A stretch of 47,002 nt of DNA from an uncultured Pelagibacteraceae bacterium (GTDB lineage Bacteria; Pseudomonadota; Alphaproteobacteria; Pelagibacterales; Pelagibacteraceae): NCBI GenBank assembly GCA_902580335.1, contig CACHKE010000009.1, positions 1 to 47,002 of the forward strand, written 5' to 3'. The notes beneath the pieces were generated by a model. The model had not been told where the DNA came from and searched no databases. It worked only from the letters and a program-made list of their open reading frames with translations. This document shows, piece after piece, positions 33,114 through 42,836 of this stretch (position 1 is the stretch's first letter; every line of letters begins with the position of its first letter). The translations under genes and the position numbers were made by a program.

Positions 33114-33305
33114 CTACTTACTGTGAGGGGGAAGTTTTTTTTCGACAAAAACTTCGTGCTTCCTAGTGCTAGGGTTATATTTACGTGCTGAAAGTTTAAC
33201 TTTAGCTTTTTCACCACCTGCTGGTTTTTTTACATAATAAAAAAATGAACTGTCTGGTTTGCTTTCAGGAACTAATCTAACTTTTAAGTGTGTTTTTTTT
33301 GCCAT
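33114..33305 (-). CDS. rpmG: 50S ribosomal protein L33
   Basis: 63 aa with KVRLVPESKPDSSFFYYVKKPAG, KLSARKYNPSTRKHEVFVEKK; a zinc-free L33 with a few extra residues in the middle and a PPHSK tail compared with the usual ~55 aa. It is the last gene of the minus-strand plsX-ihfA-merR run, sharing one base with merR. Confidence 0.9.
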   Translation of the reverse strand: MAKKTHLKVRLVPESKPDSSFFYYVKKPAGGEKAKVKLSARKYNPSTRKHEVFVEKKLPPHSK

Positions 33306-33688
33306 TATTTATAATTTTTTAAATTTTTAACAATTTTAGAAATTTTTAAAATTTTATTTTTAAAATTGTTAGTCCTTATAGAATTATTTGAAATTTCGTC
33401 AAGATTTAAAGTATCGTTATTACTTGGATTATCCAAGATTTTTTTAACTCCATTAATTGTCATACCTTGGTCCTTAAGAAGAAATTTTATTTTTTTTAAT
33501 ATATTGATGGTTTTTTGATCATAATATCTTCTATTGGAATTTAGTAATTTTGGTTTAACTTGCTTAAATTGTGTTTCCCAAAATCTAATAGTGTGAGTTG
33601 AAAAAACTCCCTTATTTTTAGATTTTAATTCTAAAATTTCAGCTACTTCCCCTATTGATTTATAAGCTTTCTCAGATTTATCAGTCAT
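33305..33688 (-). CDS. MerR family transcriptional regulator
   Basis: 127 aa. The N-terminal winged helix YKSIGEVAEILELKS to HTIRFWETQFKQVKP and NRRYYDQKTINILKKIKFLLKDQGMTINGVKKIL is MerR-like; there are no Cys effector sites. This gene is conserved beside ihfA in alphaproteobacteria; its targets are unknown. It overlaps ihfA by 8 nt. Confidence 0.88.
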   Translation of the reverse strand: MTDKSEKAYKSIGEVAEILELKSKNKGVFSTHTIRFWETQFKQVKPKLLNSNRRYYDQKTINILKKIKFLLKDQGMTINGVKKILDNPSNNDTLNLDEISNNSIRTNNFKNKILKISKIVKNLKNYK

Positions 33689-33977
33689 TTATATTATTAA
33701 TAAATTCCTTAAATTCTTTTGAGGGTTTAAATAAAACAACATCTCTACTCGAAATAACTTTAGATTCCTTAGTTTTAGGATTTCTGCCGACTCTAGATTT
33801 TTTTCTTCTTATAGAAAAAGTTCCAAAGCCTGATAATTTGATTTTTTTTTCCTCTTTCAGATTAAGTATAACTGTTGAGAGAAAATCATTAATAAGATTT
33901 TCAGATACAAGTTTTGAAAAACCTAACTGCATATAAATTTGGTTGATTAAATCTTTTTTAGTTAAATTTATTCTCAT
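33681..33977 (-). CDS. ihfA: Integration host factor alpha subunit
   Basis: 98 aa HU/IHF fold: LTKKDLINQIYMQLGFSK, IKLSGFGTFSIRRKKSRVGRNPKT (beta-arm with the intercalating Pro) and VVLFKPSKEFKEFIN. IHF bends DNA and assists site-specific recombination and transcription. It overlaps the plsX stop by 4 nt (ATGA); fabH, usually between them, is absent. Confidence 0.93.
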   Translation of the reverse strand: MRINLTKKDLINQIYMQLGFSKLVSENLINDFLSTVILNLKEEKKIKLSGFGTFSIRRKKSRVGRNPKTKESKVISSRDVVLFKPSKEFKEFINNIND

Positions 33978-34981
33978 TTTTGAATATTAAACTTTATTTT
34001 TTCAATTAAATTTCCTTTAACAATCTTGTTGCAGACATCTAAGGAATTTGAAAATCCTATAAAATCTGTACCACCATGACTTTTCACAACTGGTGAGTCT
34101 AAACCCAAAAAAATTGCACCATTATATAGTCTTGGATCTAATCTTTTTTTAAATTTTTTCAAATTATTACGATTTAATAAAGAAGAAATTTTTCCTAAAA
34201 ACGAACCAGTCATTGCTTTTTTTAATTCTTTAAAAATAAAATTTGCAGTACCTTCTGCTGTTTTTAAAGCTATATTCCCAGTAAATCCGTCTGAAATTAT
34301 CACATTTATTTTTCCATCCATAATTTGATTACCTTCAATGTATCCAGCAAAATTATAATTTTCAGATTTTTTATTACTCAGTATTTTGAATGTTTCTTTG
34401 ATAGTTTCATTTCCTTTAAGTTCTTCTGAACCTATATTTAATAAACCAATATTTGGTTTTTTATCAGGGTATAAAGATGTATAAAGAGATGAACCCATAA
34501 TTGAAAAATCAAATAGATTTTTAGAGCTGCATTCAATATTTGCACCTAAATCTAAAACAACACTCATTCCATTCTTATTGGGCCATAAAGCTGATAATGC
34601 AGGCTTATCAATGTCTTGGATCATCTTAAGATTTAATTTTGCAATTACTAATAAGGCTCCAGTATTACCTGCAGAAATAACAACATCTGACTCTTTTTTT
34701 TTGACACTATCTATTGCTAACCACATACTTGTATCTTTGCCCTTTTTCGCAGCCTCTAAAGGACTATCTGTGCTCAAAACAAAATTTTCTGTGTGAATTA
34801 TTTCATAATATTGACTGTCAACTTTATCTTTTAGTAACGCAAAAATCTTGTTTTTATCACCAAAAATTTTAAAAAAATTTTCTTTATTATTTTCATGATT
34901 GTGAATAATGCCGTCAATAACCTTATTTGGAGAATTGTCTCCACCCATTGCATCAACTGCAATTTTAATCAAATCAGCCAT
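33974..34981 (-). CDS. plsX: Phosphate acyltransferase PlsX
   Basis: 335 aa, standard PlsX length, starting KIAVDAMGGDNSP. Also seen are LSTDSPLEAAKKGKDTSMW, VISAGNTGALL, ALWPNKNGMSVVLDLGANIEC and VVKSHGGTD. It converts acyl-ACP to acyl-phosphate for phospholipid synthesis. rpmF precedes it by 18 nt. Confidence 0.96.
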   Translation of the reverse strand: MADLIKIAVDAMGGDNSPNKVIDGIIHNHENNKENFFKIFGDKNKIFALLKDKVDSQYYEIIHTENFVLSTDSPLEAAKKGKDTSMWLAIDSVKKKESDVVISAGNTGALLVIAKLNLKMIQDIDKPALSALWPNKNGMSVVLDLGANIECSSKNLFDFSIMGSSLYTSLYPDKKPNIGLLNIGSEELKGNETIKETFKILSNKKSENYNFAGYIEGNQIMDGKINVIISDGFTGNIALKTAEGTANFIFKELKKAMTGSFLGKISSLLNRNNLKKFKKRLDPRLYNGAIFLGLDSPVVKSHGGTDFIGFSNSLDVCNKIVKGNLIEKIKFNIQK

Positions 34982-34999
34982 TACTTAATATTAAATTAT

Positions 35000-35182
35000 T
35001 TAATCTTTGGGGTCTATAACTTGACGACCTTTATACATACCAGTTTTTAAATCTAAATGGTGAGATAACCTGTATTCACCTGATTTTTTATCTTCGACAA
35101 CATTTTTAGCCGAGAATTTCATATTTTTAGCTCTTCTCATTCCAGTTCTTGAAGGAGTTTGTTTACGTTTTGGAACAGCCAT
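35000..35182 (-). CDS. rpmF: 50S ribosomal protein L32
   Basis: 60 aa beginning [20 protein letters not shown], with C-terminal [18 protein letters not shown]: a zinc-free L32. rpmF-plsX adjacency is widely conserved. Confidence 0.96.
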   Translation of the reverse strand: MAVPKRKQTPSRTGMRRAKNMKFSAKNVVEDKKSGEYRLSHHLDLKTGMYKGRQVIDPKD

Positions 35183-35184
35183 AA

Positions 35185-35646
35185 TTAGTCGTTAATTACA
35201 CTTTTTAAATAAGAATTCAAAGTTTTTTTTGACAAATTTTCCTTATATTCATCAAAATATTCGACTAAATCCTCTATATTATTAAAATTTTCAAGAAATT
35301 TAGAAATAATTTCTTTTTTCTTGATAACATCTAAATCATCCCAAAAATGAACATCTGACACAATTGCATGAAATATATTTATATAATCTTTCATTTTTTT
35401 ATTAATTGATTGATCACCATAGCCTATTTCTCTTATGCTTAATTCTAACTGTCTAAAATTAAAATCATAAATATTTTGCAAAATTTTTTCATTTTCAGAG
35501 TTTTTAAAAACTTTTAAAAAAAAACTAAAATGAAAAAGAAAAATTATTAAACGATCATTAAAAGTGTCTTGTTTACCAAGGTTTTTATAAAGTAATTTAT
35601 TGGTAGTTAATTTTATTAAATTGTTATAGAAGTTTATATAATTCAT
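35185..35646 (-). CDS. Ubiquinol-cytochrome c chaperone family protein
   Basis: 153 aa. [28 protein letters not shown] and [25 protein letters not shown] fit the CBP3/UPF0174 chaperone domain, though shorter and more divergent than usual. Family members assist cytochrome b assembly in complex III. In alphaproteobacteria the gene commonly lies between a BamE gene and a DUF177 gene ahead of rpmF-plsX; the first neighbour is present here, DUF177 is not. It starts 3 bp from divergent bamE. Confidence 0.75.
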   Translation of the reverse strand: MNYINFYNNLIKLTTNKLLYKNLGKQDTFNDRLIIFLFHFSFFLKVFKNSENEKILQNIYDFNFRQLELSIREIGYGDQSINKKMKDYINIFHAIVSDVHFWDDLDVIKKKEIISKFLENFNNIEDLVEYFDEYKENLSKKTLNSYLKSVIND

Positions 35647-35649
35647 TAA

Positions 35650-36117
35650 ATGAAAATAATATTAATTATTTTAACAATATTTATAACTAGTTGTAAATTA
35701 AATAAAATAGTTAATCATCATGGTGTTCATAATCTAGAAAGTAAAAGTAAAGAATTGCTATTAAATGAAACCAATATTAATCAAATTAGACAGTTACTTG
35801 GCCCACCCTCAACGACAAGTTACTTTGATAACGATGTTTTGATTTATTTAGAAAAAAAAACTTCTAATTCTAAATTATTTAAACTCGGCAAAAAAAAATT
35901 AATCACAAATAATGTCCTTTTTTTAGAAGTAAATACTAAAGGATTTTTAATTAATAAAAAATTCTTAAACAAAGAAGACCTTAAAAAATATGATTTTTCA
36001 AAAAAAGTATCTAATGAGACCTTGGGAAAACAATCATTTGTTTATAAGGCGTTATCAGGTATAAGATCTAAAATTAATGACCCTCTAGGAAAAAAAAGAG
36101 GATCATTAGGTAAGTAA
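35650..36117 (+). CDS. bamE: BamE (SmpA/OmlA)-like outer-membrane assembly lipoprotein
   Basis: 155 aa. Signal peptide MKIILIILTIFITSC places the lipid Cys at residue 15. The core NETNINQIRQLLGPPSTTSYFDNDVLIYLEKK matches the SmpA/OmlA repeat (I-x-x-L-x-G-x-P). BamE is an accessory subunit of the beta-barrel assembly machinery. The C-terminal ~60 residues (to RSKINDPLGKKRGSLGK) are longer than in E. coli BamE but usual for alphaproteobacteria. Confidence 0.82.
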   Translation: MKIILIILTIFITSCKLNKIVNHHGVHNLESKSKELLLNETNINQIRQLLGPPSTTSYFDNDVLIYLEKKTSNSKLFKLGKKKLITNNVLFLEVNTKGFLINKKFLNKEDLKKYDFSKKVSNETLGKQSFVYKALSGIRSKINDPLGKKRGSLGK

Positions 36118-36121
36118 AAAT

Positions 36122-38227
36122 TTATCCAGCAATAACAGCTAGTAATAATAATGCTACAATGTTTGTTATCTTAATCATTGGGTTTACTGCTGGCCCAGCA
36201 GTATCTTTGTAAGGATCTCCAACTGTATCACCGGTTACAGCAGCCTTGTGAGCTTCTGAGCCCTTGCCTCCATGATTACCATCTTCGATATATTTTTTTG
36301 CATTATCCCATGCACCTCCACCAGCTGTCATAGATACTGCAACAAAAAGTCCAGTTATAATAACTCCAAGTAGCATTGCTCCGACTGCTGCTAGAGCAGC
36401 AACTTGTCCTCCAATAGAAAGAATTATAAAATATAATACCACTGGTGAAAGAACAGGTAGTAAGGATGGTATAATCATTTCTTTTATTGCTGCAACTGTC
36501 AACAAATCTACTAATTTAGCATAGTCAGGTTTTTGTTTTCTTTTCATAATACCTGGATACTTTCGAAATTGTCTTCTAACTTCAACAACTACAGCACCAC
36601 CAGCTCTACCAACGGCTTGCATACCCATAGAACCAAACAAATAAGGTAACATCCCGCCAATAAGTAATCCAACAACTACATAAGGATTTGATAAATCAAA
36701 AGTTACCACAATACCTTCTAATGCAGATCCTGCCTCTTTTGAAAAGTGTTTTATGTCCTCTGTATAAGCCGCAAATAAAACTAATGCACCTAATCCTGCA
36801 GATCCAATTGCATATCCTTTTGTAACTGCTTTTGTTGTATTTCCAACAGCATCTAAAGCATCGGTGGTCTTTCTAACTTTTTTATCTAAATTAGACATTT
36901 CCGCAATTCCACCTGCGTTATCAGTTACAGGACCATAAGCATCTAATGCTACAACCATTCCAGCTAATGCTAACATTGTTGTAACAGCAATAGCAATTCC
37001 AAAAAGTCCAGCAATCATATTAGTTATTAAAATACCGGTGACAATAATTAAAGCGGGTATTGCAGTGGCCTCCATAGATACTGCTAATCCTTGAATTACA
37101 TTGGTTCCATGTCCTGTTGTAGATGATAAAGCTACAGATTTAACAGGCCTATATCCAGTTCCAGTATAATATTCGGTGATCCATATTAGTAAACCTGTAA
37201 TTACTAAACCAATTACACCACAATAATATAAGTCCTTACCATTAAAAGTTTTATCATTTATTGTGTATTCATTTGAAAAACCAATTACATTATCAGTAAC
37301 TGGCCAAAGGATTAACAATGACGCTACGGCAGATACTATAAAACCTTTGTATAAAGCATGCATTACGTTGTTATTTTTTCCAAGTTTCACAAAGAAGGTT
37401 CCAATAATTGATGTAATTAAACATGCTGCACCAATTGTTAAAGGGTAAACCATCATATTTAAGTCCCCCATAAAAAAAATAGATGAAAGAACCATTGTCG
37501 CAACAATAGTAACAGCATAAGTTTCAAATAAATCTGCAGCCATACCAGCACAATCTCCAACGTTATCTCCAACGTTGTCTGCAATTACAGCAGGATTTCT
37601 TGGATCATCTTCTGGTATTCCAGCTTCTACTTTACCAACTAGGTCAGCACCAACATCAGCACCCTTAGTGAAAATTCCACCACCTAATCTTGCAAAAATT
37701 GAAATTAAAGAAGCACCAAATCCTAATGCAACAAGTGCGTTAACTATCTCTCTCTCATCAATTTCAAATTTTAATAATAAAAAATAATATACTGCAATTG
37801 ATAATAGAGCTAAACCTGCGACTAACATGCCTGTAACAGCGCCAGATTTAAAAGCAACAGAAAGACCTTCGGCCAAACCTTTTCTAGATGCTTCTGCTGT
37901 TCTGACATTAGCCTCCACAGAAACAAGCATACCAACGTAACCAGCAATTCCAGATAAAGCTGCACCAATTAAATAACCAAGACCAACAAGTGGACTGAAA
38001 GCAATACTAACAATTACCAAAACAACAACCCCAACAATAGCTATAGTTTTATATTGTCTCGCTAGATATGCTTTTGCTCCGATCTGAATAGCTGATGCAA
38101 TATCTTGCATTTTTGAATTTCCTGCATTTGAATTAAGAATATTTTTGCCAGTTAAGAATCCATAAACAATAGATAATAAACCTGCTAAAATTGTATATAA
38201 TAAGATGTGTTCTGCTGTTGCGCTCAT
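36122..38227 (-). CDS. hppA: Membrane-bound H+-translocating pyrophosphatase (K+-independent type)
   Basis: 701 aa with about 16 spans. Catalytic motifs are [20 protein letters not shown], the Asp-rich [19 protein letters not shown] and the C-terminal [21 protein letters not shown]. Lys in [17 protein letters not shown] (Ala in K+-dependent enzymes) marks the K+-independent class. It pumps H+ using PPi hydrolysis, an energy-saving trait common in SAR11. It lies 78 bp after thiL and probably has its own promoter. Confidence 0.97.
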   Translation of the reverse strand: MSATAEHILLYTILAGLLSIVYGFLTGKNILNSNAGNSKMQDIASAIQIGAKAYLARQYKTIAIVGVVVLVIVSIAFSPLVGLGYLIGAALSGIAGYVGMLVSVEANVRTAEASRKGLAEGLSVAFKSGAVTGMLVAGLALLSIAVYYFLLLKFEIDEREIVNALVALGFGASLISIFARLGGGIFTKGADVGADLVGKVEAGIPEDDPRNPAVIADNVGDNVGDCAGMAADLFETYAVTIVATMVLSSIFFMGDLNMMVYPLTIGAACLITSIIGTFFVKLGKNNNVMHALYKGFIVSAVASLLILWPVTDNVIGFSNEYTINDKTFNGKDLYYCGVIGLVITGLLIWITEYYTGTGYRPVKSVALSSTTGHGTNVIQGLAVSMEATAIPALIIVTGILITNMIAGLFGIAIAVTTMLALAGMVVALDAYGPVTDNAGGIAEMSNLDKKVRKTTDALDAVGNTTKAVTKGYAIGSAGLGALVLFAAYTEDIKHFSKEAGSALEGIVVTFDLSNPYVVVGLLIGGMLPYLFGSMGMQAVGRAGGAVVVEVRRQFRKYPGIMKRKQKPDYAKLVDLLTVAAIKEMIIPSLLPVLSPVVLYFIILSIGGQVAALAAVGAMLLGVIITGLFVAVSMTAGGGAWDNAKKYIEDGNHGGKGSEAHKAAVTGDTVGDPYKDTAGPAVNPMIKITNIVALLLLAVIAG

Positions 38228-38305
38228 ATAAACCTTAAGTTGTTGGTTGTTAATTTTTTAAGCCCGGACAATACAAAAAAAGATGAAAAAGACAATGATT
38301 AACTT

Positions 38306-39265
38306 TCAGAATCGATGAATATAACCTTTATTTTTAGCCTCAATTTGCTTATTTTTTATACTGATAATCTTAGATCTATTTTTACCAGATATAATCTTAC
38401 CAATTTTTGTAATCTTAACACCTGTGTTTTTTGATATTTTTTTTATGATTCTTGATTTAATAGGACTGGCCGTAAAAAGTATCTGATAGTCATCACCTTT
38501 AGATATGATATTAATTTTTTTAAATTTTTTGATCTTAATTAATTGTTTCAAATTTTTTGATAGAGGTATTTTTTCTTCAAAAATATGAAATGAAAAATTT
38601 TGCCTATTTATCATTTTTTTTAAGTCATCAATCAGCCCATCTGAAATATCAATTGAGGTATTGGCTATTTTTAAAAGATTTTTTATGAATTTAAATTGAA
38701 TATCGGGTTCATAATATTTTTTAATAAAAAAATTGGACATCTTTTTATTAATTTTAATTTTACTTTTCAGTATTTGAAGCCCAATAAAGCTATCACCTAA
38801 ATTTCCAGTAACATAAATATCGTCGTTTAATCTAGATCTATTTCTGTAAACTATATCACTTGAATACCCTAATGAAGTAATTGTAAAACTTAACTTACTT
38901 GAAAAAGTTGTATCACCTCCACTTAAATTTATATCATATTTTTTTTGCTCTTTTTTAAGTGATTTTGAAATCTTTAATAAGTTTTTTTTTGTAAAATTCT
39001 TCTTATTACCAGATCCTGAAATGAAATAAAATTTTGGTTTAACACCCTTGCAAATTAAATCTGATATTGATGATCTTAAAATTTTTTTGATTACAAGATC
39101 AGGAGATTTAAAATTAACAAAATGAGTATTTATATTGTAAGTATCAACAGAAATTACAATTTTTCTTTTTTTATCAAAAAAGACGTCGTCGTTTAGACCA
39201 ATTGCAAATCTATTATACTTAGATAACTTGGAAAAAAAATTGTTTACTAACTCAAATTCATGCAT
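38306..39265 (-). CDS. thiL: Thiamine-monophosphate kinase
   Basis: 319 aa, divergent but recognisable. RFAIGLNDDVFF corresponds to the GxGDDAA loop, VISVDTYNINTHF to the stDtlvEgvHF motif, RSSISDLICKGVKPKFYF to nlSDiaAMGa-P, and NLSGGDTTFSS is the GGDT motif. It phosphorylates thiamine monophosphate to the diphosphate. It overlaps nusB by 8 nt. Confidence 0.88.
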   Translation of the reverse strand: MHEFELVNNFFSKLSKYNRFAIGLNDDVFFDKKRKIVISVDTYNINTHFVNFKSPDLVIKKILRSSISDLICKGVKPKFYFISGSGNKKNFTKKNLLKISKSLKKEQKKYDINLSGGDTTFSSKLSFTITSLGYSSDIVYRNRSRLNDDIYVTGNLGDSFIGLQILKSKIKINKKMSNFFIKKYYEPDIQFKFIKNLLKIANTSIDISDGLIDDLKKMINRQNFSFHIFEEKIPLSKNLKQLIKIKKFKKINIISKGDDYQILFTASPIKSRIIKKISKNTGVKITKIGKIISGKNRSKIISIKNKQIEAKNKGYIHRF

Positions 39266-39662
39266 TTTTAGATCTCAATTTTTTTCCTAAATCATCTAAT
39301 AAAGCATTTAGATATTTTGTTTGAGAATCCTCAAGAAAAAAATTAGAAGAATTTAGGTATTCCTTAATAATAATGTTTATTGATAAATTAGGTTTATACA
39401 TAAATTCATAAGTTGCAGCTTTAAGTATGGTTTGGAAAATTTTATCTAATTTCTTAAAAATAAACTGATCCCCAAGTTTGTTATCTAATTCCTCTAAAAT
39501 AAGATCATTTCTCTCAATAGTGCCTAAAACAATATCTTTTATAAATTTTTTAAACCTATGTTTTGGAAAATCTAGATCATTATCTTGATTATAAAACTTC
39601 CCATAAAGCTTTTGAATAATGATAACTCTGGGATTGTTTTTTGGCTTAAAGTGAGTCTTCAT
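39258..39662 (-). CDS. nusB: Transcription antitermination factor NusB
   Basis: 134 aa, all-helical. RVIIIQKLYGKFY (R-x-x-x-Q-x-LY), ILKAATYEFMY and the C-terminal KYLNALLDDLGKKLR match NusB. It acts in rRNA antitermination with NusE and box A RNA. Overlaps: ribH 4 nt, thiL 8 nt, a standard arrangement in alphaproteobacteria. Confidence 0.92.
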   Translation of the reverse strand: MKTHFKPKNNPRVIIIQKLYGKFYNQDNDLDFPKHRFKKFIKDIVLGTIERNDLILEELDNKLGDQFIFKKLDKIFQTILKAATYEFMYKPNLSINIIIKEYLNSSNFFLEDSQTKYLNALLDDLGKKLRSKNA

Positions 39663-40048
39663 TTCTGTGATAATATTGAAATCACTGCGTTAGCAGCCTC
39701 AGCACCTTTAATTTTTCTTGCTTTTGCTTGTTTCATATTTAAACAAGTAATAATACCATTGCCAATAGGTTTTTTTTTACTTACAGATATATCTATAATG
39801 GCATTGGTCGATGCTTGTGAAATAAAATCGAAATGAGGAGTTTGACCCTTAATTACGCAACCTAAGGCCAAAAATGCATCAAATCTTTTTAAATTTTTTG
39901 ATATTGTAACTGGAATTTCAAAAACACCAGGAACTCTAATAATCTTTACTTCACTTGATTTAGGAATATTCTCTAGAGCACTTTTTAATAATCCATCACT
40001 TATATCTTTATAATAATTAGCTAAAACAATTAGAATTTTTTTTTTCAT
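39659..40048 (-). CDS. ribH: 6,7-dimethyl-8-ribityllumazine synthase
   Basis: 129 aa. RVPGVFEIPVTISK and LGCVIKGQTPHFDFISQAS are the substrate-binding segments, and GNGIITCLNMKQAKAR corresponds to the usual GVLT-x-x-x-x-EQA region. It condenses the pyrimidine and the butanone phosphate made by RibB. Shorter than the typical ~150 aa. Confidence 0.94.
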   Translation of the reverse strand: MKKKILIVLANYYKDISDGLLKSALENIPKSSEVKIIRVPGVFEIPVTISKNLKRFDAFLALGCVIKGQTPHFDFISQASTNAIIDISVSKKKPIGNGIITCLNMKQAKARKIKGAEAANAVISILSQK

Positions 40049-41148
40049 TATATCAGTTCCTGTTTCTTAATTTTAATTCCATAACCATCGAGTCCAATAA
40101 CCTTTTTTAAAGATCTAGTTATTAATATCATATTTTTAATTTTTAGATCTTTAATTATTTGAGCTCCAATTCCATAATTTTTAATTGATTTATCATTTCC
40201 CTTTTTGATAAATTCTTTATTCTTATATTTTTTTAATGTCTGTGTGACTGACCTTAGATGTGAGTCTTTTATAAACACTAAAACACAATTTTGATATTTT
40301 TTAAAATAATTTAAAGTTTTATTAAATGAATTCGGTAACTTTTGATTTATTAAATAATTTTGAACAATATTAGATGAAATTACTCTTACTCTCGGAGTAA
40401 TACCACTTTTGATTTTGCCCTTTATAAGAGCGAAATGTTCAGCACCATCTAGTAAATTCTCATAAATTCTAATCTTATATTTTTGGTTTTTAACTCTGAT
40501 TTGACTTTGCTTTTTTAACTTTATAAGTTTTTCTTTTTTTAATCTGTAGGCAATTAAATCTTCTATTTTGCCAATTTTAAGTTTATGTTTTTTTGCAAAA
40601 TCAAATAGATCTTGACCTTTGGCCATTGTGCCATTTTCGTTCATAATTTCACAAATAACAGCTGAGTTATTTTTTCTTGCTAATTTAGATATATCAACAG
40701 AGGCCTCTGTATGACCTGCTCTAACTAAAACACCTCCATCTTTAGCAATAATTGGAAAAATGTGACCAGGAGATACTATATCCTTCTTATTCACATTTTT
40801 TTTTGATGCGATCTTAATTGTTCTAGCTCGATCTTTAGCCGATATACCTGTTGTAATCCCTTTCTTTGCTTCTATAGAAATTGTAAAAGCTGTTTTATTT
40901 CTCGATTGATTTACAGGAGACATTAAAGATAAATTTAATCTTTTAGCTTGTAAACTGTCCAGTGCTAAACAAATTAAACCACGACCATGCTTTGCCATGA
41001 AATTAATATTTTTTGCTGTTGAGTCGGATGATGATATTACTAAATCACCCTCGTTTTCTCTTTTTTCATCGTCGACTAATATGAACATGCCGCCTTTTTT
41101 AGCAACGTTTATAATTGTTTCAATTGATGCAAAATTATTTTTTTTCAT
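40048..41148 (-). CDS. ribB: 3,4-dihydroxy-2-butanone 4-phosphate synthase with degenerate GTP cyclohydrolase II domain
   Basis: 366 aa. Residues 1-205 are a complete RibB domain: DDEKRENEGD at 26-35, FMAKHGRGLICLAL, SPGHIFPI and AGHTEASVDISKLA. Residues ~215-366 follow the RibA layout but lack the three zinc Cys of the ECLTGDVFGSxRCDCG-type motif (NIVQNYLINQKLPNSF in that position), so cyclohydrolase activity is unlikely. Many alphaproteobacteria carry such inactive RibBA fusions and use another RibA. It overlaps ribE by 14 nt. Confidence 0.92.
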   Translation of the reverse strand: MKKNNFASIETIINVAKKGGMFILVDDEKRENEGDLVISSSDSTAKNINFMAKHGRGLICLALDSLQAKRLNLSLMSPVNQSRNKTAFTISIEAKKGITTGISAKDRARTIKIASKKNVNKKDIVSPGHIFPIIAKDGGVLVRAGHTEASVDISKLARKNNSAVICEIMNENGTMAKGQDLFDFAKKHKLKIGKIEDLIAYRLKKEKLIKLKKQSQIRVKNQKYKIRIYENLLDGAEHFALIKGKIKSGITPRVRVISSNIVQNYLINQKLPNSFNKTLNYFKKYQNCVLVFIKDSHLRSVTQTLKKYKNKEFIKKGNDKSIKNYGIGAQIIKDLKIKNMILITRSLKKVIGLDGYGIKIKKQELI

Positions 41149-41728
41149 GAAAATAATTTCTAACGTATTTAGACAAGATATCTATCTCAATATTTACTAA
41201 ACTATTTTTGTTGAGTTGAGATAAATTAGTTTCTTTATAGGTATGAGGAATTATCCAGATTTGAAAACCTTTTTTGGTTACTTTTGAAATTGTAAGTGAT
41301 ATTCCATTTACACAAATTGAAGCCTTTTCAATGAGGTGTTTTCTTTCTTTTTTAGGTATCTCAAAGTCAAAAATAAATGATTTATCAATTTTTTTTATAC
41401 TTAAAACTTTCGCAACTGTATCAACATGACCTTGGCAAATATGTCCTGAAATTTTTGTTCCATACTTTAGTGGTAACTCTAAATTAATTATATCTTTATT
41501 CTTTATATATTTAAATTTAGATCGGATTATCGTTTCTTTTGAAAGATAAAACTCCATCAATTGTAATTTATAAGAAATTAATGTTAAACATACACCATCA
41601 CAGGCTACCGATAATCCAATATCTTTTTTGGATACTTTAAGATTGCTTTTTACAAAAATATTAATGCCTTTGGGTCTTTTTACAATTTTCTTAATTATAC
41701 CCTGATTATAAATTATTCCATTAAACAT
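41135..41728 (-). CDS. ribE: Riboflavin synthase
   Basis: 197 aa made of two lumazine-binding repeats. Repeat 1 begins MFNGIIYNQGIIKKI with VACDGVCLTLISYK. Repeat 2 has GHICQGHVDTVAKVLSI and ICVNGISLTISKVTKKGF. It dismutates two lumazines to riboflavin. It lies one base downstream of the ribD stop. Confidence 0.94.
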   Translation of the reverse strand: MFNGIIYNQGIIKKIVKRPKGINIFVKSNLKVSKKDIGLSVACDGVCLTLISYKLQLMEFYLSKETIIRSKFKYIKNKDIINLELPLKYGTKISGHICQGHVDTVAKVLSIKKIDKSFIFDFEIPKKERKHLIEKASICVNGISLTISKVTKKGFQIWIIPHTYKETNLSQLNKNSLVNIEIDILSKYVRNYFHEKK

Positions 41729-41729
41729 A

Positions 41730-42836
41730 TTAAATTTTATATAATGTTATTTTATTTTTTCCTAAATTTAGTTTTAAGTCTATTTTCTTTTTATATTTTT
41801 GTTTCAACAAATTTAAACTATTAAAATTCAAATATTCTGTTTTTTTTGAGAGTTTTTTATCACTTTTGTATAAATAAAATCTATTGAAAATTTTGTTCCT
41901 TAAAAGATAATTAGTTAACTCATCGCCTCCTTCTACTAATAAATTTCTACATTCCAATTTATATAATTTTCTTAATATAGTTTTGATATCGAATCTTCCT
42001 CTGTTATCAATTTTAGATCTGATCAAATTTATTCCTTTTTTTTTAAAGCTTAAAATTTGTGAATTATCAGCTTTATTGTAAAAAATAATAGTATTAGACT
42101 TGTTTGCTGTTTTTATTATAAAGCTATTAATATTAGTATTAAGTTTACTATCTAATATGACTCTTTTTGGTGAATATTTCTTTAACCCATTTAATCTACA
42201 ATTTAATTTTGGATTATCATTATTCAATGTTTTGTATGAAATCATTAAAGAGTCATTTTTATATCTCAATAAATGAGTAAATTTGTCAGCCTTAGTGTTT
42301 GTAATCTTTTTATCTAATTTACTATAAATCAGATTATTTTTTGAAACAGCTATCTTACCAGTAACATATGGCAATTTTTTCTTTCTGTTAAAAAAATAAG
42401 TTGAATAAAAATTTTTAACTTTTTCCTCTAGAAGTCCCTTTTTAACTTTAATTTTTTTTGATCTTAAAATTTTAAAACTTTTATTCTTAACTCTAATATC
42501 TACATCCGGAACTGAATAAATTACTTCTGAAATTTTAGATTTTGTAATTAAATTTGTACAAGGTGGTGTCATACCATGATGACAACAAGGTTCTAAGGTC
42601 ACATACATTTTTGATCCATTCAAATTTTCAGTAGAGTTTTTGATTGCGTTAGACTCAGCGTGAGGTCTTCCATTTATTGATGTTTGACCAATAGAAATGA
42701 TCTTGTCGTTTTTGACAATCACACAACCAACAGAAGGATTTGATCCTGTATGGCCATAACGAGAATTAGCCAATTTTAAGGCTATCTCCATATATAATTT
42801 ATCTTTAGTTGAGAATTTATCTTTTTTTGTAGACAT
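41730..42836 (-). CDS. ribD: Bifunctional riboflavin deaminase/reductase RibD
   Basis: About 368 aa from ATG 42836; an open frame to 42914 overlaps nrdR and is probably not used. The N-terminal deaminase domain has [10 protein letters not shown] and [12 protein letters not shown] (zinc His and Cys); VGCVIVKND is also conserved. The C-terminal reductase domain (~150-368) includes [21 protein letters not shown] and [14 protein letters not shown]. It performs the second and third riboflavin steps. It overlaps nrdR by 20 nt, and an alternative start at 42791 would remove the overlap. Confidence 0.92.
   Translation of the reverse strand: MSTKKDKFSTKDKLYMEIALKLANSRYGHTGSNPSVGCVIVKNDKIISIGQTSINGRPHAESNAIKNSTENLNGSKMYVTLEPCCHHGMTPPCTNLITKSKISEVIYSVPDVDIRVKNKSFKILRSKKIKVKKGLLEEKVKNFYSTYFFNRKKKLPYVTGKIAVSKNNLIYSKLDKKITNTKADKFTHLLRYKNDSLMISYKTLNNDNPKLNCRLNGLKKYSPKRVILDSKLNTNINSFIIKTANKSNTIIFYNKADNSQILSFKKKGINLIRSKIDNRGRFDIKTILRKLYKLECRNLLVEGGDELTNYLLRNKIFNRFYLYKSDKKLSKKTEYLNFNSLNLLKQKYKKKIDLKLNLGKNKITLYKI

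Noticed and set aside
36122-38227. Plus-strand frames opposite hppA (37263-37448, 37575-37787)
   Set aside because: Shadows of a strongly conserved membrane-protein gene on the other strand.
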